From Thermococcus guaymasensis DSM 11113 (GTDB taxonomy: Archaea > Methanobacteriota_B > Thermococci > Thermococcales > Thermococcaceae), in the NCBI RefSeq assembly GCF_000816105.1, contig NZ_CP007140.1, positions 868,001 to 932,000 of the forward strand: a DNA stretch of 64,000 nucleotides, in the 5' to 3' direction. Below, piece after piece: positions 19,557 to 29,788 of the stretch (positions are counted from its first letter, which is position 1; every line of letters begins with the position of its first letter). The translations under genes and the position numbers were made by a program. The notes beneath the pieces are model-generated. The model searched no databases and was not told where the DNA came from. It saw only the letters and a list, made by a program, of their open reading frames with translations.

Positions 19557-19565
19557 GATATAAAG
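19557..19565 (-). promoter_or_regulatory. TATA box of the tRNA-Val gene
   Basis: On the minus strand CTTTATATC lies about 30 bp before the tRNA 5' end. The dphB stop on the same strand is just upstream, so the tRNA has its own promoter. Confidence 0.6.
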
Positions 19566-19571
19566 CTTTCG

Positions 19572-20366
19572 CTAGACTTCCTCAAGGATCTCTTCAGGTG
19601 CACCCGCGAACTCTACTAGGTACTCGGCCTCGACGATGTGGAGCCTGCCGGGCACGATGAGGACGTGCGGCTGCCTCCCGAAGTCTTCCTCAATAAGATC
19701 TTTCACGTAACCAGCTCTTATCGTCGGGTTCAGCGAGCCTGCCCTTGCGAGAACCACAACAAGGGTCTCGGGCGTGAAAACCTCCTCTTTTTTCATCTCC
19801 TCGACCTTCAGGAGTATTTCCATCGCCTCGTTCGCCGTCATGTAGCGGTTCTGCTCGGCCTTTATGTCAAGGAAAAGGAGCGTGTGGAGACCCCTTTCTT
19901 TGTTCTCCCTGATCACGTCGTAGTGGCTCGTGGGGAACCAGTTTTTCTCCGGATATGCGACGGTGGCGCTCTTTCCGAACTTATATATCTGAAGTCCCGT
20001 CACTGCCACAGCCGAGTATATGCTGGGGGCGTGGATCACGTAGCTCTCAACGCCGGCTTTCTTTGCCCGGATTCTCAAGTCTGAATGGGTAGTAGCCACC
20101 ATTGGATCGCCCGCCGTGAGAAAGGCAACGTCTTTCTCCTTGGCCTCAGGCAGAACAATTTTTTCGAAGTTCAGCTCGACGTCTTCCCGGCTCAGCCGGA
20201 TTATCGGCTTTCCTATAAGCTCTTCAACGCGGTCTATGGCCGTCCCGGCAAGGAGAGAGGTGTAGAACTCGGCGAAGATTTTATCGCATTTTCTCGCCGT
20301 TTCGAGCCCCTTGAGGGTTATGTCCTTCTCGTCGTAGAGTCCAAGGCCTATAAAGTAGAGCGCCAT
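19572..20366 (-). CDS. dphB: Diphthine synthase
   Basis: 264 residues, the normal length. DphB methylates the modified histidine of elongation factor 2 with S-adenosylmethionine, an early step of diphthamide synthesis in the cytoplasm. The tetrapyrrole-methylase fold is plain: start MALYFIGLGLYDEKDITLKG, VAFLTAGDPMVATTHSDLR near residue 80, the SYVIHAPSIYSAVAVTGLQIYKFG segment, in parts, and TLVVVLARAGS. GTG 20375 would add three residues, but the ribosome site GGTGGTAGT in front favours ATG 20366. Confidence 0.95.
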   Translation of the reverse strand: MALYFIGLGLYDEKDITLKGLETARKCDKIFAEFYTSLLAGTAIDRVEELIGKPIIRLSREDVELNFEKIVLPEAKEKDVAFLTAGDPMVATTHSDLRIRAKKAGVESYVIHAPSIYSAVAVTGLQIYKFGKSATVAYPEKNWFPTSHYDVIRENKERGLHTLLFLDIKAEQNRYMTANEAMEILLKVEEMKKEEVFTPETLVVVLARAGSLNPTIRAGYVKDLIEEDFGRQPHVLIVPGRLHIVEAEYLVEFAGAPEEILEEV

Positions 20367-20420
20367 TACTACCACCTGTCCAGGAAGAAGAAAGGGGGAC
20401 TTAAAAAGGAAACGTCCGGC

Positions 20421-21128
<708 letters not shown>

Positions 21129-21146
21129 TCAGCTTAAACGTCTTTC

Positions 21147-21205
21147 CCCGATGATCACTACCAAGCATCGTAGTGACCTACACAAAAGAGTTAAGTATCA
21201 TCGGG
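21147..21205. promoter_or_regulatory. Two inverted repeats between tpiA and the divergent gene
   Basis: TCACTAC (21155-21161) and GTAGTGA (21170-21176) flank an 8-base spacer. Around them CCCGATGAT (21147-21155) is matched by its exact inverse ATCATCGGG (21197-21205). These lie in the 127 bp between two divergent starts, where a regulator could control one or both genes. A TATA-like GTTAAGTAT overlaps the outer repeat. An operator role is inference. Confidence 0.4.
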
Positions 21206-21228
21206 CGAAGTACAAATCGGGGATGCTC

Positions 21229-21678
21229 ATGAACAAAGCTCTGTTAGTGATGGCCATAGTGACGCTGGCCCTCTTTGGGTACGCGGTCAAGACGGCTCAC
21301 TTGCCCCCGGCTAGCGTTTCATACCAGGAAGTTTTCTACAAGGACAATGAAACAGTGGTGTTCGTGGAGAGGGACGGATGGGGCCTGTTCGAGATGAACA
21401 TCGATCCAAAAGTCAAGGGCTTTGAGTTGAGCATCACTTTTCCAGAGGGCACGGAATATCTAGTAGAGTACAATGGCAAAGAGTACAAGGGAACCAACAA
21501 ATTCAAACTTGAAATCTCCGAAGGTGGCACAATGTACGTGCACTTTGGGATACCTCAGGAACTCGCGGACTCGATTTACCACGAAAACGCGAAGGCAGAG
21601 ATAAAAATCCACATGGAGAAAATGCCGTTCTGGCGGGACGACTACACGCTACACCTAATCCCGAGGGAGAACGACTGA
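21229..21678 (+). CDS. Small membrane-anchored or exported hypothetical protein
   Basis: 149 residues: an N-terminal helix (NKALLVMAIVTLALFGYAV) and a beta-rich domain (FVERDGWGLFEMNIDPKVKGFELSITF, in parts, then YVHFGIPQELADSIY, and a closing YTLHLIP). No known motif. ATG 21223 is two codons upstream, but the GGGGAT site fits 21229. The longer frame that opens at 20725 is antisense to tpiA and not used. The gene end overlaps the convergent gene by 24 bp. Confidence 0.65.
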   Translation: MNKALLVMAIVTLALFGYAVKTAHLPPASVSYQEVFYKDNETVVFVERDGWGLFEMNIDPKVKGFELSITFPEGTEYLVEYNGKEYKGTNKFKLEISEGGTMYVHFGIPQELADSIYHENAKAEIKIHMEKMPFWRDDYTLHLIPREND

Positions 21679-22038
21679 TCCTCTACCAAACTTTTCAAGT
21701 TCTTCAAGGATTTCTTTTTCATTAACCAGCCTCACTAAAAGTCCTATCTCCTCCGCGTAGTTCAAGACCCATCCTGGACTTGTTTTGAAGGGCGTTACAA
21801 TCCACAACTCAGGAAAACCGGCGCGGTGTGCCTTAACTACATCGTAGAGAACCCGCTGGGGAAACCACTTGAAGGAGGCCTCAAGCTCTATTGCGAGGAG
21901 CCTCTGCTCGCCCCTCAGAACCGCAACGTCTATCCTTGTGCCGTCCGGCGTCCTATACTCCGGGACGGCGTTGAGGCCGAGCCCTTCCGCGAGTGCAACG
22001 ATTTGACGGGTTAGTGTTTTGACCTTGATGAAAATCAC
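21655..22038 (-). CDS. Small PD-(D/E)xK-like protein, unknown function
   Basis: 127 residues, starting at GTG 22038 after an AGGTTAGGAGA site. The segment RTPDGTRIDVAVLRG, then LLAIELEASFKW, has the spacing of a PD-(D/E)xK nuclease core (Asp in RIDVAV, Glu in AIELEAS, Lys following). After it come helix QRVLYDVVKAHRAG and strand PELWIVTPF, as in restriction-like folds. Whether it cuts DNA is unknown. It is convergent with, and overlaps, the preceding plus-strand gene. Confidence 0.6.
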   Translation of the reverse strand: MIFIKVKTLTRQIVALAEGLGLNAVPEYRTPDGTRIDVAVLRGEQRLLAIELEASFKWFPQRVLYDVVKAHRAGFPELWIVTPFKTSPGWVLNYAEEIGLLVRLVNEKEILEELEKFGRGSVVLPRD

Positions 22039-22071
22039 TCTCCTAACCTGAATAATGAAAAAGAAACGGGC

Positions 22072-24813
22072 TCAACCGAGCCTCTTCTTGACTTCCTCTA
22101 TCGCCTCTTCCGCCTTCAACGGGTTCTTGATCCTTCCCTGGGCGAGCTCCTTCCTTCCGCCACCGCCTCCGCCGGCAACGCTCGTTATAACCTTAGCCAG
22201 CTCTCCCGCCGTAATGTCGAGGCCGTCTCCAACGGCAACGACGAAGTGGCCCTCCCTGGTGATTAGCACTACAACGCGCTTCTCCTTCCTGAGCCTGTTC
22301 GCTGCTTCGCGGAGGTCGTCCATCGCCCCCTCGACAACGGCGCCGATGAACTCGACGTCGCCAACCTTCTCGACCCTGTCTTCAAGCTCGTAGACGAGGA
22401 GCTTGGCGAGCTCCTTCCTGAGCTTCTCGACCTCCTTCCTGGCCTCCTTCCACTCGTTGAAGAACCTCTCGGCCGTTTCGGGCACCTTCTCAACTGGGAC
22501 GCGGAAGATTTCGGCCGTTCTCTTGAGGAGCTTCTCAGTCTCCTGCATCCAGTCTATAGCGGCCTCTCCAGCGGCGAATATTATCCTCTCAACGCCGTCC
22601 TGTATGCGCTCCGTTCTGAGAATCTTAATCGGGCCGATTAAACCTGTGTTCGGCAGGTGGGTTCCACCACAGGCCTGGACGTCCCAGTCCTCTATTTTAA
22701 CGACCCTTATCGTTCTTCCGGGAACGACGCCACCCTGGTAAAGGCGGAAGCCGTACTTCATCTCGGCCTCCGTCCTCGGAAGCCACTCCCAGGTAACCTT
22801 CCTGTTCTCCATGACGATTCTGTTGGCGAGGCGCTCGATTTCCCTGAGTTCCTCCTCGGTTATGCGCTTGTAGTGGGAAATGTCCAACCTCGCCCAGTCC
22901 CTGTGGAGCTGTGAACCGGCCTGCCAGACGTGCTTTCCAAGAACCCTGACGAGCGCCCCCATGAGGACGTGCGTTCCCGTGTGGTGGCGCATGTGCTGTA
23001 TTCTCCTGTCCCAGTCGAGCTTTCCGCGAACCTTCGCTCCGGGCTTGAAGAGCTCCGGCCTCTCGACCCTGTGGAGTATGACCTTCCCGACCTTCTGGAC
23101 GTTGGTAACCTTGACTTCCTCGCCGTTAACCTCAAGGACTCCGGTATCGTAGGGCTGGCCACCACCCTCCGGGTAGAAGGCGGTCTGGTCGAGGACGACC
23201 CAGTCGTCTATGACCTTGAGGACTTCCGCATCGAACTCCTCCATGAACGGGTCTTCGTAGTAGAGGGTTCTCGTGTCGGGGAGGTCTTTGACAAGCTCGA
23301 AGTCAACGACGTATTCAGCGGCGGCCTTCTTCTCGGTCTTCTCTGCCTGTTTAGCCACGAGCGTGTAGAAGTTGTCCGGAATCTCGACCTTTATGCCCTC
23401 CTTCTGCGCTACTTCCGCCACTATCTCAGGGGTAAGGCCGTGGCTCTCGTAGAACAGTATCAGCTTCTCAAGCGGAAGCTCGTTTATGCCCTTCTTCTTA
23501 AGCTTAGCTATCTCGCGCCTCACGAGGTCGCTTCCCCTCTTGAGGGTTTCCTGATAGCGCTTCTCCTCGACGTTGATTATGTCGAGTATGACGTCCTCCA
23601 TCTCCTTGAACTCGGGGAACGTCGGCGAGAGTTCCTTGATGTGCATCGCGACGATTTCGGCGAGCGGAACCTCGAGGCCGAGCTCGCGGAGGTGCCTTAT
23701 GCTCTTTCTAATGAGGAGCCTCGCGAGGTAGCCGGCCTTGACGTTGGACGGGATTACGCCATCTGCCAGCATGAAGGTTAAAGCTTTCGTGTGGTCGGCT
23801 ATCGCGTAGATGAGCTCGTAGGGCCTGACCGCCTTTTCAAGCTCTTCGACGCTTATCCCGACGCGCTTAGCGACCTGCTCGCGGAGGTATCTTAAATCGC
23901 CCATGTCCTCGATGTCGAACATTCCGGCCAATCTGGAGTTCTCCATCAAAATGCACTCGTCTATCTTCTCAACTCCCGCCATCTTCTTGAGCGGTTCGAT
24001 GACGTAGCCGAGGACGGCATCGTAGGCCGTCGGCGTCCCGTGACTCATCCAGACGAGCCTCTCAAGGCCGTAGCCTGTATCAACAACCCTCGTCTCCATC
24101 GGGACGTAGAAGTCGCCCTTTATCTCGACAACCTGGTTTGGGTCGGCGTTTTCTGGGGCCTTCTTGTACTGCATGAAGACGAGCGTTGCCACTTCCAGAC
24201 CGCGATAGAGCACCTCAAAGGCCGGCCCGGCGTTTCCTCCGCCTGCCCAGGGATTCTCCTTGAAGGTTATGTCTTCAGGCTTCATACCGAGCTCTTTTGT
24301 GAAGAACTCGAAAGCTAACTCGACAGTCTCGTCCATCCAGTAAATCGGCTTGCCCGGGTAGTTGAAGGCGTGGTGGGCCATCATCTCGAAAATCGTGAAG
24401 TGTCTGCCCGTGATTCCAACGTTGTCTATATCGGTGAAGCGAATCGAGGGCTGGCTTATTGTGAGCGGGTTCGCGGGCGGATCGGCCTCACCGCTGATGA
24501 CCCAGGGCTGGAAGTCCATGATTGAAGCGCCAACCAAAAGCACATCGTCCCTCCAGCGCGGCAGAACTGGGTAGCGCTTGACCCTTCCGTGGCCGTGCCT
24601 CTCGAAGAAGCTCAGGAACTTCTCGCGCATCTCGTCGAGGGTGTACTTCTTCGGTATGCCGGGCTTTCCTATGAACTGGTACTCATCACAGGGAGGGTCG
24701 CCGCAGGTCTCCCTGTCGGGGTCGAGCGTCCAGAAGTATTTGCCACATTTGGAGCACTTCTTCCTTATCCATCCTTCCTCTTTGAACATGCGGGTGGTCA
24801 TGTCCATGCTCAT
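22072..24813 (-). CDS. alaS: Alanyl-tRNA synthetase, archaeal type
   Basis: 913 residues. It charges tRNA-Ala and clears misacylated Ser/Gly. The archaeal N-terminal extension carries a Cys zinc knuckle (KCSKCGKYF ... CGDPPC). The catalytic core has class II motifs ([30 protein letters not shown], in parts). The editing domain has [13 protein letters not shown] and the distal [10 protein letters not shown]. The C-terminal domain ends with the glycine-rich [20 protein letters not shown] ribosome site decides ATG 24813; GTG 24822 is the longest alternative. A broken alaX editing gene lies elsewhere in the window (47377). Confidence 0.97.
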   Translation of the reverse strand: MSMDMTTRMFKEEGWIRKKCSKCGKYFWTLDPDRETCGDPPCDEYQFIGKPGIPKKYTLDEMREKFLSFFERHGHGRVKRYPVLPRWRDDVLLVGASIMDFQPWVISGEADPPANPLTISQPSIRFTDIDNVGITGRHFTIFEMMAHHAFNYPGKPIYWMDETVELAFEFFTKELGMKPEDITFKENPWAGGGNAGPAFEVLYRGLEVATLVFMQYKKAPENADPNQVVEIKGDFYVPMETRVVDTGYGLERLVWMSHGTPTAYDAVLGYVIEPLKKMAGVEKIDECILMENSRLAGMFDIEDMGDLRYLREQVAKRVGISVEELEKAVRPYELIYAIADHTKALTFMLADGVIPSNVKAGYLARLLIRKSIRHLRELGLEVPLAEIVAMHIKELSPTFPEFKEMEDVILDIINVEEKRYQETLKRGSDLVRREIAKLKKKGINELPLEKLILFYESHGLTPEIVAEVAQKEGIKVEIPDNFYTLVAKQAEKTEKKAAAEYVVDFELVKDLPDTRTLYYEDPFMEEFDAEVLKVIDDWVVLDQTAFYPEGGGQPYDTGVLEVNGEEVKVTNVQKVGKVILHRVERPELFKPGAKVRGKLDWDRRIQHMRHHTGTHVLMGALVRVLGKHVWQAGSQLHRDWARLDISHYKRITEEELREIERLANRIVMENRKVTWEWLPRTEAEMKYGFRLYQGGVVPGRTIRVVKIEDWDVQACGGTHLPNTGLIGPIKILRTERIQDGVERIIFAAGEAAIDWMQETEKLLKRTAEIFRVPVEKVPETAERFFNEWKEARKEVEKLRKELAKLLVYELEDRVEKVGDVEFIGAVVEGAMDDLREAANRLRKEKRVVVLITREGHFVVAVGDGLDITAGELAKVITSVAGGGGGGRKELAQGRIKNPLKAEEAIEEVKKRLG

Positions 24814-24870
24814 TAGCATCACCTCTTTAAGCTGACCTAAGAAGAGGGGCGCTCCTAATTAAGGTTTCCC

Positions 24871-25167
24871 TCACTCCTTCGAATCTGGGGAGAGATCAAC
24901 GTCCACGTCCTCGAACTGCTCCTCGTCTATGTACACAAGCGGGATCTTGAGCTTTTTGAGGAGCTCAACCAGCTGTCTTTCGCGCCTTTCCATCATCTCT
25001 ATCTTGTGCCTAAGACTCGTGTTTTCGATGCTCAGGCTCGTAACTTCTTCGGTCTTCTTCCTGAGCTGCATCCTGAGCTCTATTATCTCCTCCTCCAGCT
25101 CGCGGATCGAGCGCTCAAGCCTCTCAATCTCCTCGATGTATTCACGGCAGATTTTCTCCCTGATCAT
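24871..25167 (-). CDS. Small coiled-coil protein
   Basis: 98 residues. Residues 8-75 form one uninterrupted heptad pattern (YIEEIERLERSIRELEEEI, LRMQLRKKTEEVTSLSIEN), followed by a short IPLVYIDEEQ strand and an acidic tail. No other domain. It could be a dimeric adaptor or a cell-structure protein. It lies 57 bp after the start region of alaS on the same strand, but has its own upstream region. Confidence 0.6.
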   Translation of the reverse strand: MIREKICREYIEEIERLERSIRELEEEIIELRMQLRKKTEEVTSLSIENTSLRHKIEMMERRERQLVELLKKLKIPLVYIDEEQFEDVDVDLSPDSKE

Positions 25168-25278
25168 TTCGGTCAGCCCCGCGAAACCTCCTCACCGATC
25201 AGGGGGCTCCAGATTCATCATCCCTACTGCACAAATGGGTTTAACTTCGTCTCCTTATAAACTTCTGGTGGTTAAGGG

Positions 25279-25395
25279 ATGGACTTCCTGAGGAAAGCAT
25301 TCCGCATGTGGCGCTCCCACCCTCCCTTCGTGAAAAAGTTCGGGGGGAGGATGAAAAGAGAGGTGTGGGAGTTCAAGGTCGAGAGGAAAAAGTAA
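25279..25395 (+). CDS. 38-residue basic protein
   Basis: ATG 25279 opens MDFLRKAFRMWRSHPPFVKK..., ending in TAA 25393-25395. The sequence is rich in Lys/Arg and aromatic residues, and codon choice matches neighbouring genes. A TATA-like CTTATAAAC (about 25253-25261) and a GGTGG site (25267-25271) precede it, and it ends 2 bp before the convergent hisS stop. A small nucleic-acid-binding or ribosome-associated protein is possible, but nothing proves translation. Confidence 0.5.
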   Translation: MDFLRKAFRMWRSHPPFVKKFGGRMKREVWEFKVERKK

Positions 25396-25397
25396 GT

Positions 25398-26705
25398 TCA
25401 AGGGCCTAAGAGGGTCAAGATTTCCTCGACAACACCCTCCTTCTTCACGACCCTCTGTTCGCCCGTTTCCATGTCCCTTACCGTGACCCTACCCTCGGCG
25501 AGGTCTCTCTTTCCGATGAGGACGACGTAGGGGACACCGAGCTTTCCCGCATAGTCAAGGGCCTTCCTAAGCTTTCTGCCAGTCAGTTCGACGTCGGCCC
25601 TGACGCCGGCCCTTCTGAGCGCCGAAACCACCCCGACGGCCGTCTTCTTGAGCTCGGCTTCGTTTCCAATGGGAATCACGTAGACGTCGGGCCTCAGCTT
25701 CGGTTCCGGAATCAGCCCCTTCCACTCTAGGATCGGGATTAGCCTCTCTATGCCTATTGCGAAACCCGTCGCTGGTGTCGGTTTTCCGCCAAAGACCTCG
25801 ATGAGGTTGTCGTACCTTCCACCGCCGCCTATCGAGCCGATTCCGAGGTCGTTCGGCGCTATCGCCTCAAAGACGACGCTCGTGTAGTAGTCGAAGCCCC
25901 TCGCGATTCCGAGGTCAATCCTAATCCACTTCGAGACTCCGTAGGCGTCGAGCAGGTCAACAAGCTCGTATAGGCGCTTTATTTCATCCTTAGCTTTCTC
26001 GCTCGTAAAGAGCTCCTCCGCCTTCGGTAGAACCTCGCTCGGCTCGCCCTTTATCTCAATCAGCGAGAGGACTTTTTCAACCCCTTCCTCGCCCAGCCCA
26101 AAGTCCCTCAGGGCCTTGACGAACTCCTCCCTGCTAAGCTTGTCCTTCTTGTCTATGAGCCTCATCAGGCCTATGTCGTCCTCAACTCCAAGCATCTTGG
26201 CGAACTCGTCGAGCAAAATTCTGTCGCCGATGTTGACGGTGAAGTCCTCAAGGCCAGTGGCGAGGTAGCTCTCGGTGAAGAGCGCTATCACCTCGGCATC
26301 GGCCTCAACCCTGTCGCTCCCTATAAGCTCAACTCCAGCCTGCCAGAACTCGCGGTAGCGGCCGCTCTGCGGTTCCTCATAGCGGAACATGTTGGCGATG
26401 TAGTACCACTTGATGGGCTTCGGAGCCGTCTGGAAGGCCGACACGTAGAGCCTCGCAACGCTCGAAGTCATGTCGGGCCTGAGGGAGATGTCCCTGCCCC
26501 CCTTGTCGAGGAAGGCGTAGAGCTGTTTAACGACTTCTTCACCGCTCCTTAGCCTGAAGAGATCGGTGTACTCGAAAGTGGGCGTTAAGACCTCGTGAAA
26601 GTTATACCTCTCAAAGGTTTCGCGGATTCTTTCGAGGACCCATCTCCTCTTCGCCATCTCCTCGGGCAGGAAATCTCTCGTCCCCTTAACGCGCTCAACT
26701 TTCAT
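25398..26705 (-). CDS. hisS: Histidyl-tRNA synthetase
   Basis: 435 residues, class II. It activates His and charges tRNA-His. Visible: VKGTRDFLPEEM at the start, the motif 2 region FRYEEPQSGRYREFWQAGVE, in parts, the histidine-A signature RGFDYYTSVVFE, motif 3 GFAIGIERL, and the anticodon-binding domain VYVIPIGNEAELKK ... VPYVVLIGKRDLAEG. GTG 26714 would add three residues, but GGTGGG spacing supports ATG 26705. The stop lies 2 bp from the convergent 38-residue gene. Confidence 0.97.
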   Translation of the reverse strand: MKVERVKGTRDFLPEEMAKRRWVLERIRETFERYNFHEVLTPTFEYTDLFRLRSGEEVVKQLYAFLDKGGRDISLRPDMTSSVARLYVSAFQTAPKPIKWYYIANMFRYEEPQSGRYREFWQAGVELIGSDRVEADAEVIALFTESYLATGLEDFTVNIGDRILLDEFAKMLGVEDDIGLMRLIDKKDKLSREEFVKALRDFGLGEEGVEKVLSLIEIKGEPSEVLPKAEELFTSEKAKDEIKRLYELVDLLDAYGVSKWIRIDLGIARGFDYYTSVVFEAIAPNDLGIGSIGGGGRYDNLIEVFGGKPTPATGFAIGIERLIPILEWKGLIPEPKLRPDVYVIPIGNEAELKKTAVGVVSALRRAGVRADVELTGRKLRKALDYAGKLGVPYVVLIGKRDLAEGRVTVRDMETGEQRVVKKEGVVEEILTLLGP

Positions 26706-26765
26706 TTTTCCCACCTTTTCAGAAGAGGAGGGGGAGAAGTTAAAAGGTTATCCGAAAGCAGACGC

Positions 26766-27380
26766 TCATCCTGCTGAGGTCATGAGGAGGTATATCCCGA
26801 CGACGCCCTCGACCATCATCTGGGCTCCGATGGCCATTATGAAGAGACCGATTATCCTTATCGTGACGCTCAGGAAGGTTTTGTTGACGGACTTCATCAT
26901 GTAGAGAGCTATAAACATCGAGAGGGCAACTATAGCTATCGCTATGGCAGTTGCAGAGAGCGAGACGAGGTAGCCGTACTCGGCGGTTAGGGTTATCACT
27001 GCCGTTATAGAAGCTGGGCCAGCTATGAGGGGCATCGCAACGGGGACGGCGGCCAGAGCGAGTATGTCGCGCTCCCTCTTCAGCGTGAACATCCCACCGC
27101 CTTCCAGCGCTTCCAGACCTATCTTGAAGAGGACGAAGCCTCCGGCAACCTTCAGGGCGTTTAAGTCAATGTGAAAGACCTCCTGGAGGATTATCTGACC
27201 GGCAACGGCGAAGCTCGCGAGGAGGATGAAGCCTATGAGGTTGGCCCTTATGATGAGGGCTTTAATGTCCTCTATGTGGAAGTCCTCGCGGAGGAAGGTA
27301 ACGAGGAGTATCTTGTCGCTCGGGTCGATCATGATGAGCATCAGCAGCGCCGAGCTGAGTATCGTTGAGAGCTCGCTCAT
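26766..27380 (-). CDS. MarC family (UPF0056) integral membrane protein
   Basis: 204 residues with six membrane helices. Family features: [14 protein letters not shown] in helix 1, [13 protein letters not shown], and [20 protein letters not shown], the most conserved part. MarC proteins are a transporter-like group whose substrate is unknown; the original link to multiple antibiotic resistance is not supported for most members. It stands alone between hisS and the antiporter operon. Confidence 0.9.
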   Translation of the reverse strand: MSELSTILSSALLMLIMIDPSDKILLVTFLREDFHIEDIKALIIRANLIGFILLASFAVAGQIILQEVFHIDLNALKVAGGFVLFKIGLEALEGGGMFTLKRERDILALAAVPVAMPLIAGPASITAVITLTAEYGYLVSLSATAIAIAIVALSMFIALYMMKSVNKTFLSVTIRIIGLFIMAIGAQMMVEGVVGIYLLMTSAG

Positions 27381-27482
27381 ACTGGAAGCTGGGGAAAGCG
27401 ATTTAAAAACCTACCCCAAATTGGAGCAAGCGATGACGAGACCGGCACTGGCTGAGTCGTGATGAACGCTCGGTTGGCCGAG

Positions 27483-28607
27483 CTACCTTGAGTAGAGCCA
27501 CTTGAGCAGGGGCGGCGTTATCACCGTCGTAACGAACACCATGAGGATCGCCACCGTCAGGGCGTCTGGCCCTATTATCCCGCTCTCCATAGCAACCGCG
27601 AGCATTGCCAGCTCAACACCCATCCTCGGAATCATTCCGATGCCTATCCTGAGGGAGGAGCCCCAGTCGAAGCCAGCCAGCCTGGCGCCGAGGCCACAGC
27701 CGACTATTTTGCTCACTATGGCAGCAATGGTGTAGAGAACCGCGAAGAGGCCCGCGTGGAGGATGTAACTCAGCTCTATCCTCATCCCGACCTCGACGAA
27801 GAAGAGCGGGATGAAGAGGGAGTAGCCAAGGACGTTCATGTGGTCCATTATCGACTTCTTCTTGGAGCTCTGGCCGAGGGCGAGGCCCGTCAGGTAGGCG
27901 CCGAGAATCGAGGCGAGGTTCAGGTGCTCGGCGAGGAAGGCGAAGACTATGAGGAAAACGAGCGCAAAGGCCGTCTCGCTCTCGGGCAGGTCAATCCTTG
28001 AGAGAAGGCGAAAGACCCTGTCCGCGAGGCCCGGCCCGAAGTAGAGGAAGAAGAAGAGGAGGAGAGAGACCGAGAGAACGACCTCGGCGAGGCTCGCGTA
28101 GTTGACCTCCCCGCCCTTTATCATCGAAATCGCCACCGTGAGAACGAGGATTCCGAGGACGTCGTCGACAACGGCAGCTGCCAGAATAGTGGTTCCCTCG
28201 CGCGTGTTGAGCTTTCTCATCTCCATGAGCACCTTCACCGTTATGCTCACGCTCGTCGGGGTCATCATCGCACCGTAGAGGATTGCCTCGTGGAAGGGAA
28301 CGAAGAGGTAAGCCACAGCAAAGCCGAAGAGGAAAGCGACCAGAACACCGAGGCCAGCCACAACGACGCTCTGCTTTCCGACGCGCTTGAACTCCTCCAG
28401 CTCGCTCTCAAGACCGGCCATGAAGAGGAGGAGAAGAACGCCCAGGTTGGCGAACTGGCTTATCACGGGATTCGTTTCGAAGAAAATGCCAATCAGCAGG
28501 CCCCCGAATATCTGGCCGAGGACAACGGGCTGACCCAGTCTTTCGAAGAGATACCCCATCAGCTTCGCCGTCGCGAGCATTATCGCTATCAGGAGGAGTA
28601 TCTCCAT
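27483..28607 (-). CDS. CPA2-type cation:proton antiporter (NapA/Kef-like), third gene of operon
   Basis: 374 residues, 11-13 membrane helices. The ion-binding pair of acidic residues typical of electrogenic CPA2 antiporters is in ILAAAVVDDVLGIL near residue 147. MTPTSVSITVKVLMEM before it and GIGMIPRMGVELAMLAVA later are also conserved. It lacks an RCK/TrkA domain. Likely exchange is Na+ (or K+) for H+ across the membrane. It follows the paralogous antiporter by 10 bp, and a CBS-domain gene opens the operon. Confidence 0.9.
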   Translation of the reverse strand: MEILLLIAIMLATAKLMGYLFERLGQPVVLGQIFGGLLIGIFFETNPVISQFANLGVLLLLFMAGLESELEEFKRVGKQSVVVAGLGVLVAFLFGFAVAYLFVPFHEAILYGAMMTPTSVSITVKVLMEMRKLNTREGTTILAAAVVDDVLGILVLTVAISMIKGGEVNYASLAEVVLSVSLLLFFFLYFGPGLADRVFRLLSRIDLPESETAFALVFLIVFAFLAEHLNLASILGAYLTGLALGQSSKKKSIMDHMNVLGYSLFIPLFFVEVGMRIELSYILHAGLFAVLYTIAAIVSKIVGCGLGARLAGFDWGSSLRIGIGMIPRMGVELAMLAVAMESGIIGPDALTVAILMVFVTTVITPPLLKWLYSR

Positions 28608-28617
28608 GCTATCGCCC

Positions 28618-29760
28618 CTATTCCTTTGAAAAGGCCCACTTCAGGAGGAACGGCGTCACTATCGTCGTCACCAGAACCATCGTGACCGGTATGGAAAACG
28701 TCCCGCTGTCGAAGACGCCCTCGTTTAGACCAACGTTGGCCATAATGAGGGCCACCTCCATACGGGGTATCATGCCAACGCCCACCTGAAGGGACTCAAT
28801 CGGCCTGAACTTCGAGACGAAGGCGCCGAAGCCGCAGCCGACTATCTTACCCACTATCGCGAGGATGGCGTAGATTATGGCAAAGGTTCCAGCATGAGCT
28901 AAAACCCTCACGTCGCTCTCTATGCCGATGCTCACGAGGAACACTGGAATGAAGAGGGAGTAGCCTATCGTCTTGAACTTCCTGTCGACTTCCCTCGCCT
29001 CATCGGTGCTCGCCACGAGGAGACCTGCCAAATAGGCGCCAGTTATGCCCGCTAACTGGAACTGCTCTGCGAGATAGGCGAAGATGAGCATTATCGCTAT
29101 GGCAAAGGCGGTAACCGTCTCAGGCAGGGTTATTCTCTCCGAGAGCTTCAGTGTCTCCTTGACGGCGGGATGGCCTGCGAGCAGACCGATGGCAAAGTAA
29201 GCGACGACCTCACCTAGGATTATGAGGAGGTCTTTGAAGTAAACGCTTCCCCTGGTGTTTATTCCAACGAGTATCGTGAGCACGATGATGCCGAGGACGT
29301 CATCAACGACGGCAGCCGCTAAAATCGTCGTTCCAACCCTCGTGCGGAGCTTCTTCATCTCCATCAAAATGCTCGTGGTTAGGCCAACACTTGTAGCAGT
29401 CAAAATTCCGCCGAGGAACAGCGCCTCGATGTTCGAGTATCCCCAGGCCAAAGCACTAACGTAGCCGAGGATGAAGGGTATGAGAACGCCGAGGGACGCT
29501 ATTATGAAGGCGGGAACTCCAACGTGCTTGAACTCCTCAACGTCGGTCTCAAGGCCCGCCAGAAAGAGCAGCATGACGACGCCGAGCTCGGCCAGAAGCT
29601 TCACGGCCTCGTCGAAGCCGACCACTCCCAGAATGGACGGCCCGATTAGAATCCCGCCAATCAGCTGGCCGAGGGCCGCTGGAAAGCCGAGGCGAACGGC
29701 GAGGTAGCCGAAGAGCTTCGCAACGATTAGTATCAGCGCCAGCTCCAGGAACACGTCCAT
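28618..29760 (-). CDS. CPA2-type cation:proton antiporter (NapA/Kef-like), second gene of operon
   Basis: 380 residues, a clear paralogue of the next gene, with the same ILAAAVVDDVLGII motif, LTATSVGLTTSILMEM, and VGVGMIPRMEVALIMANVG near the end. The paired genes may form two pumps of different ion affinity or a heterodimer. ATG 29760 is preferred over 29769 because GGGATGAT lies four bases before it. It is 28 bp after the CBS gene stop. Confidence 0.9.
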   Translation of the reverse strand: MDVFLELALILIVAKLFGYLAVRLGFPAALGQLIGGILIGPSILGVVGFDEAVKLLAELGVVMLLFLAGLETDVEEFKHVGVPAFIIASLGVLIPFILGYVSALAWGYSNIEALFLGGILTATSVGLTTSILMEMKKLRTRVGTTILAAAVVDDVLGIIVLTILVGINTRGSVYFKDLLIILGEVVAYFAIGLLAGHPAVKETLKLSERITLPETVTAFAIAIMLIFAYLAEQFQLAGITGAYLAGLLVASTDEAREVDRKFKTIGYSLFIPVFLVSIGIESDVRVLAHAGTFAIIYAILAIVGKIVGCGFGAFVSKFRPIESLQVGVGMIPRMEVALIMANVGLNEGVFDSGTFSIPVTMVLVTTIVTPFLLKWAFSKE

Positions 29761-29788
29761 GATTATCATCCCGTTTGGTTTTAATGAG

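Noticed and set aside
22930-23781. A 283-codon plus-strand frame inside alaS
   Set aside because: Antisense to the AlaRS editing and central domains, with biased Leu/Val/Glu composition typical of shadows.
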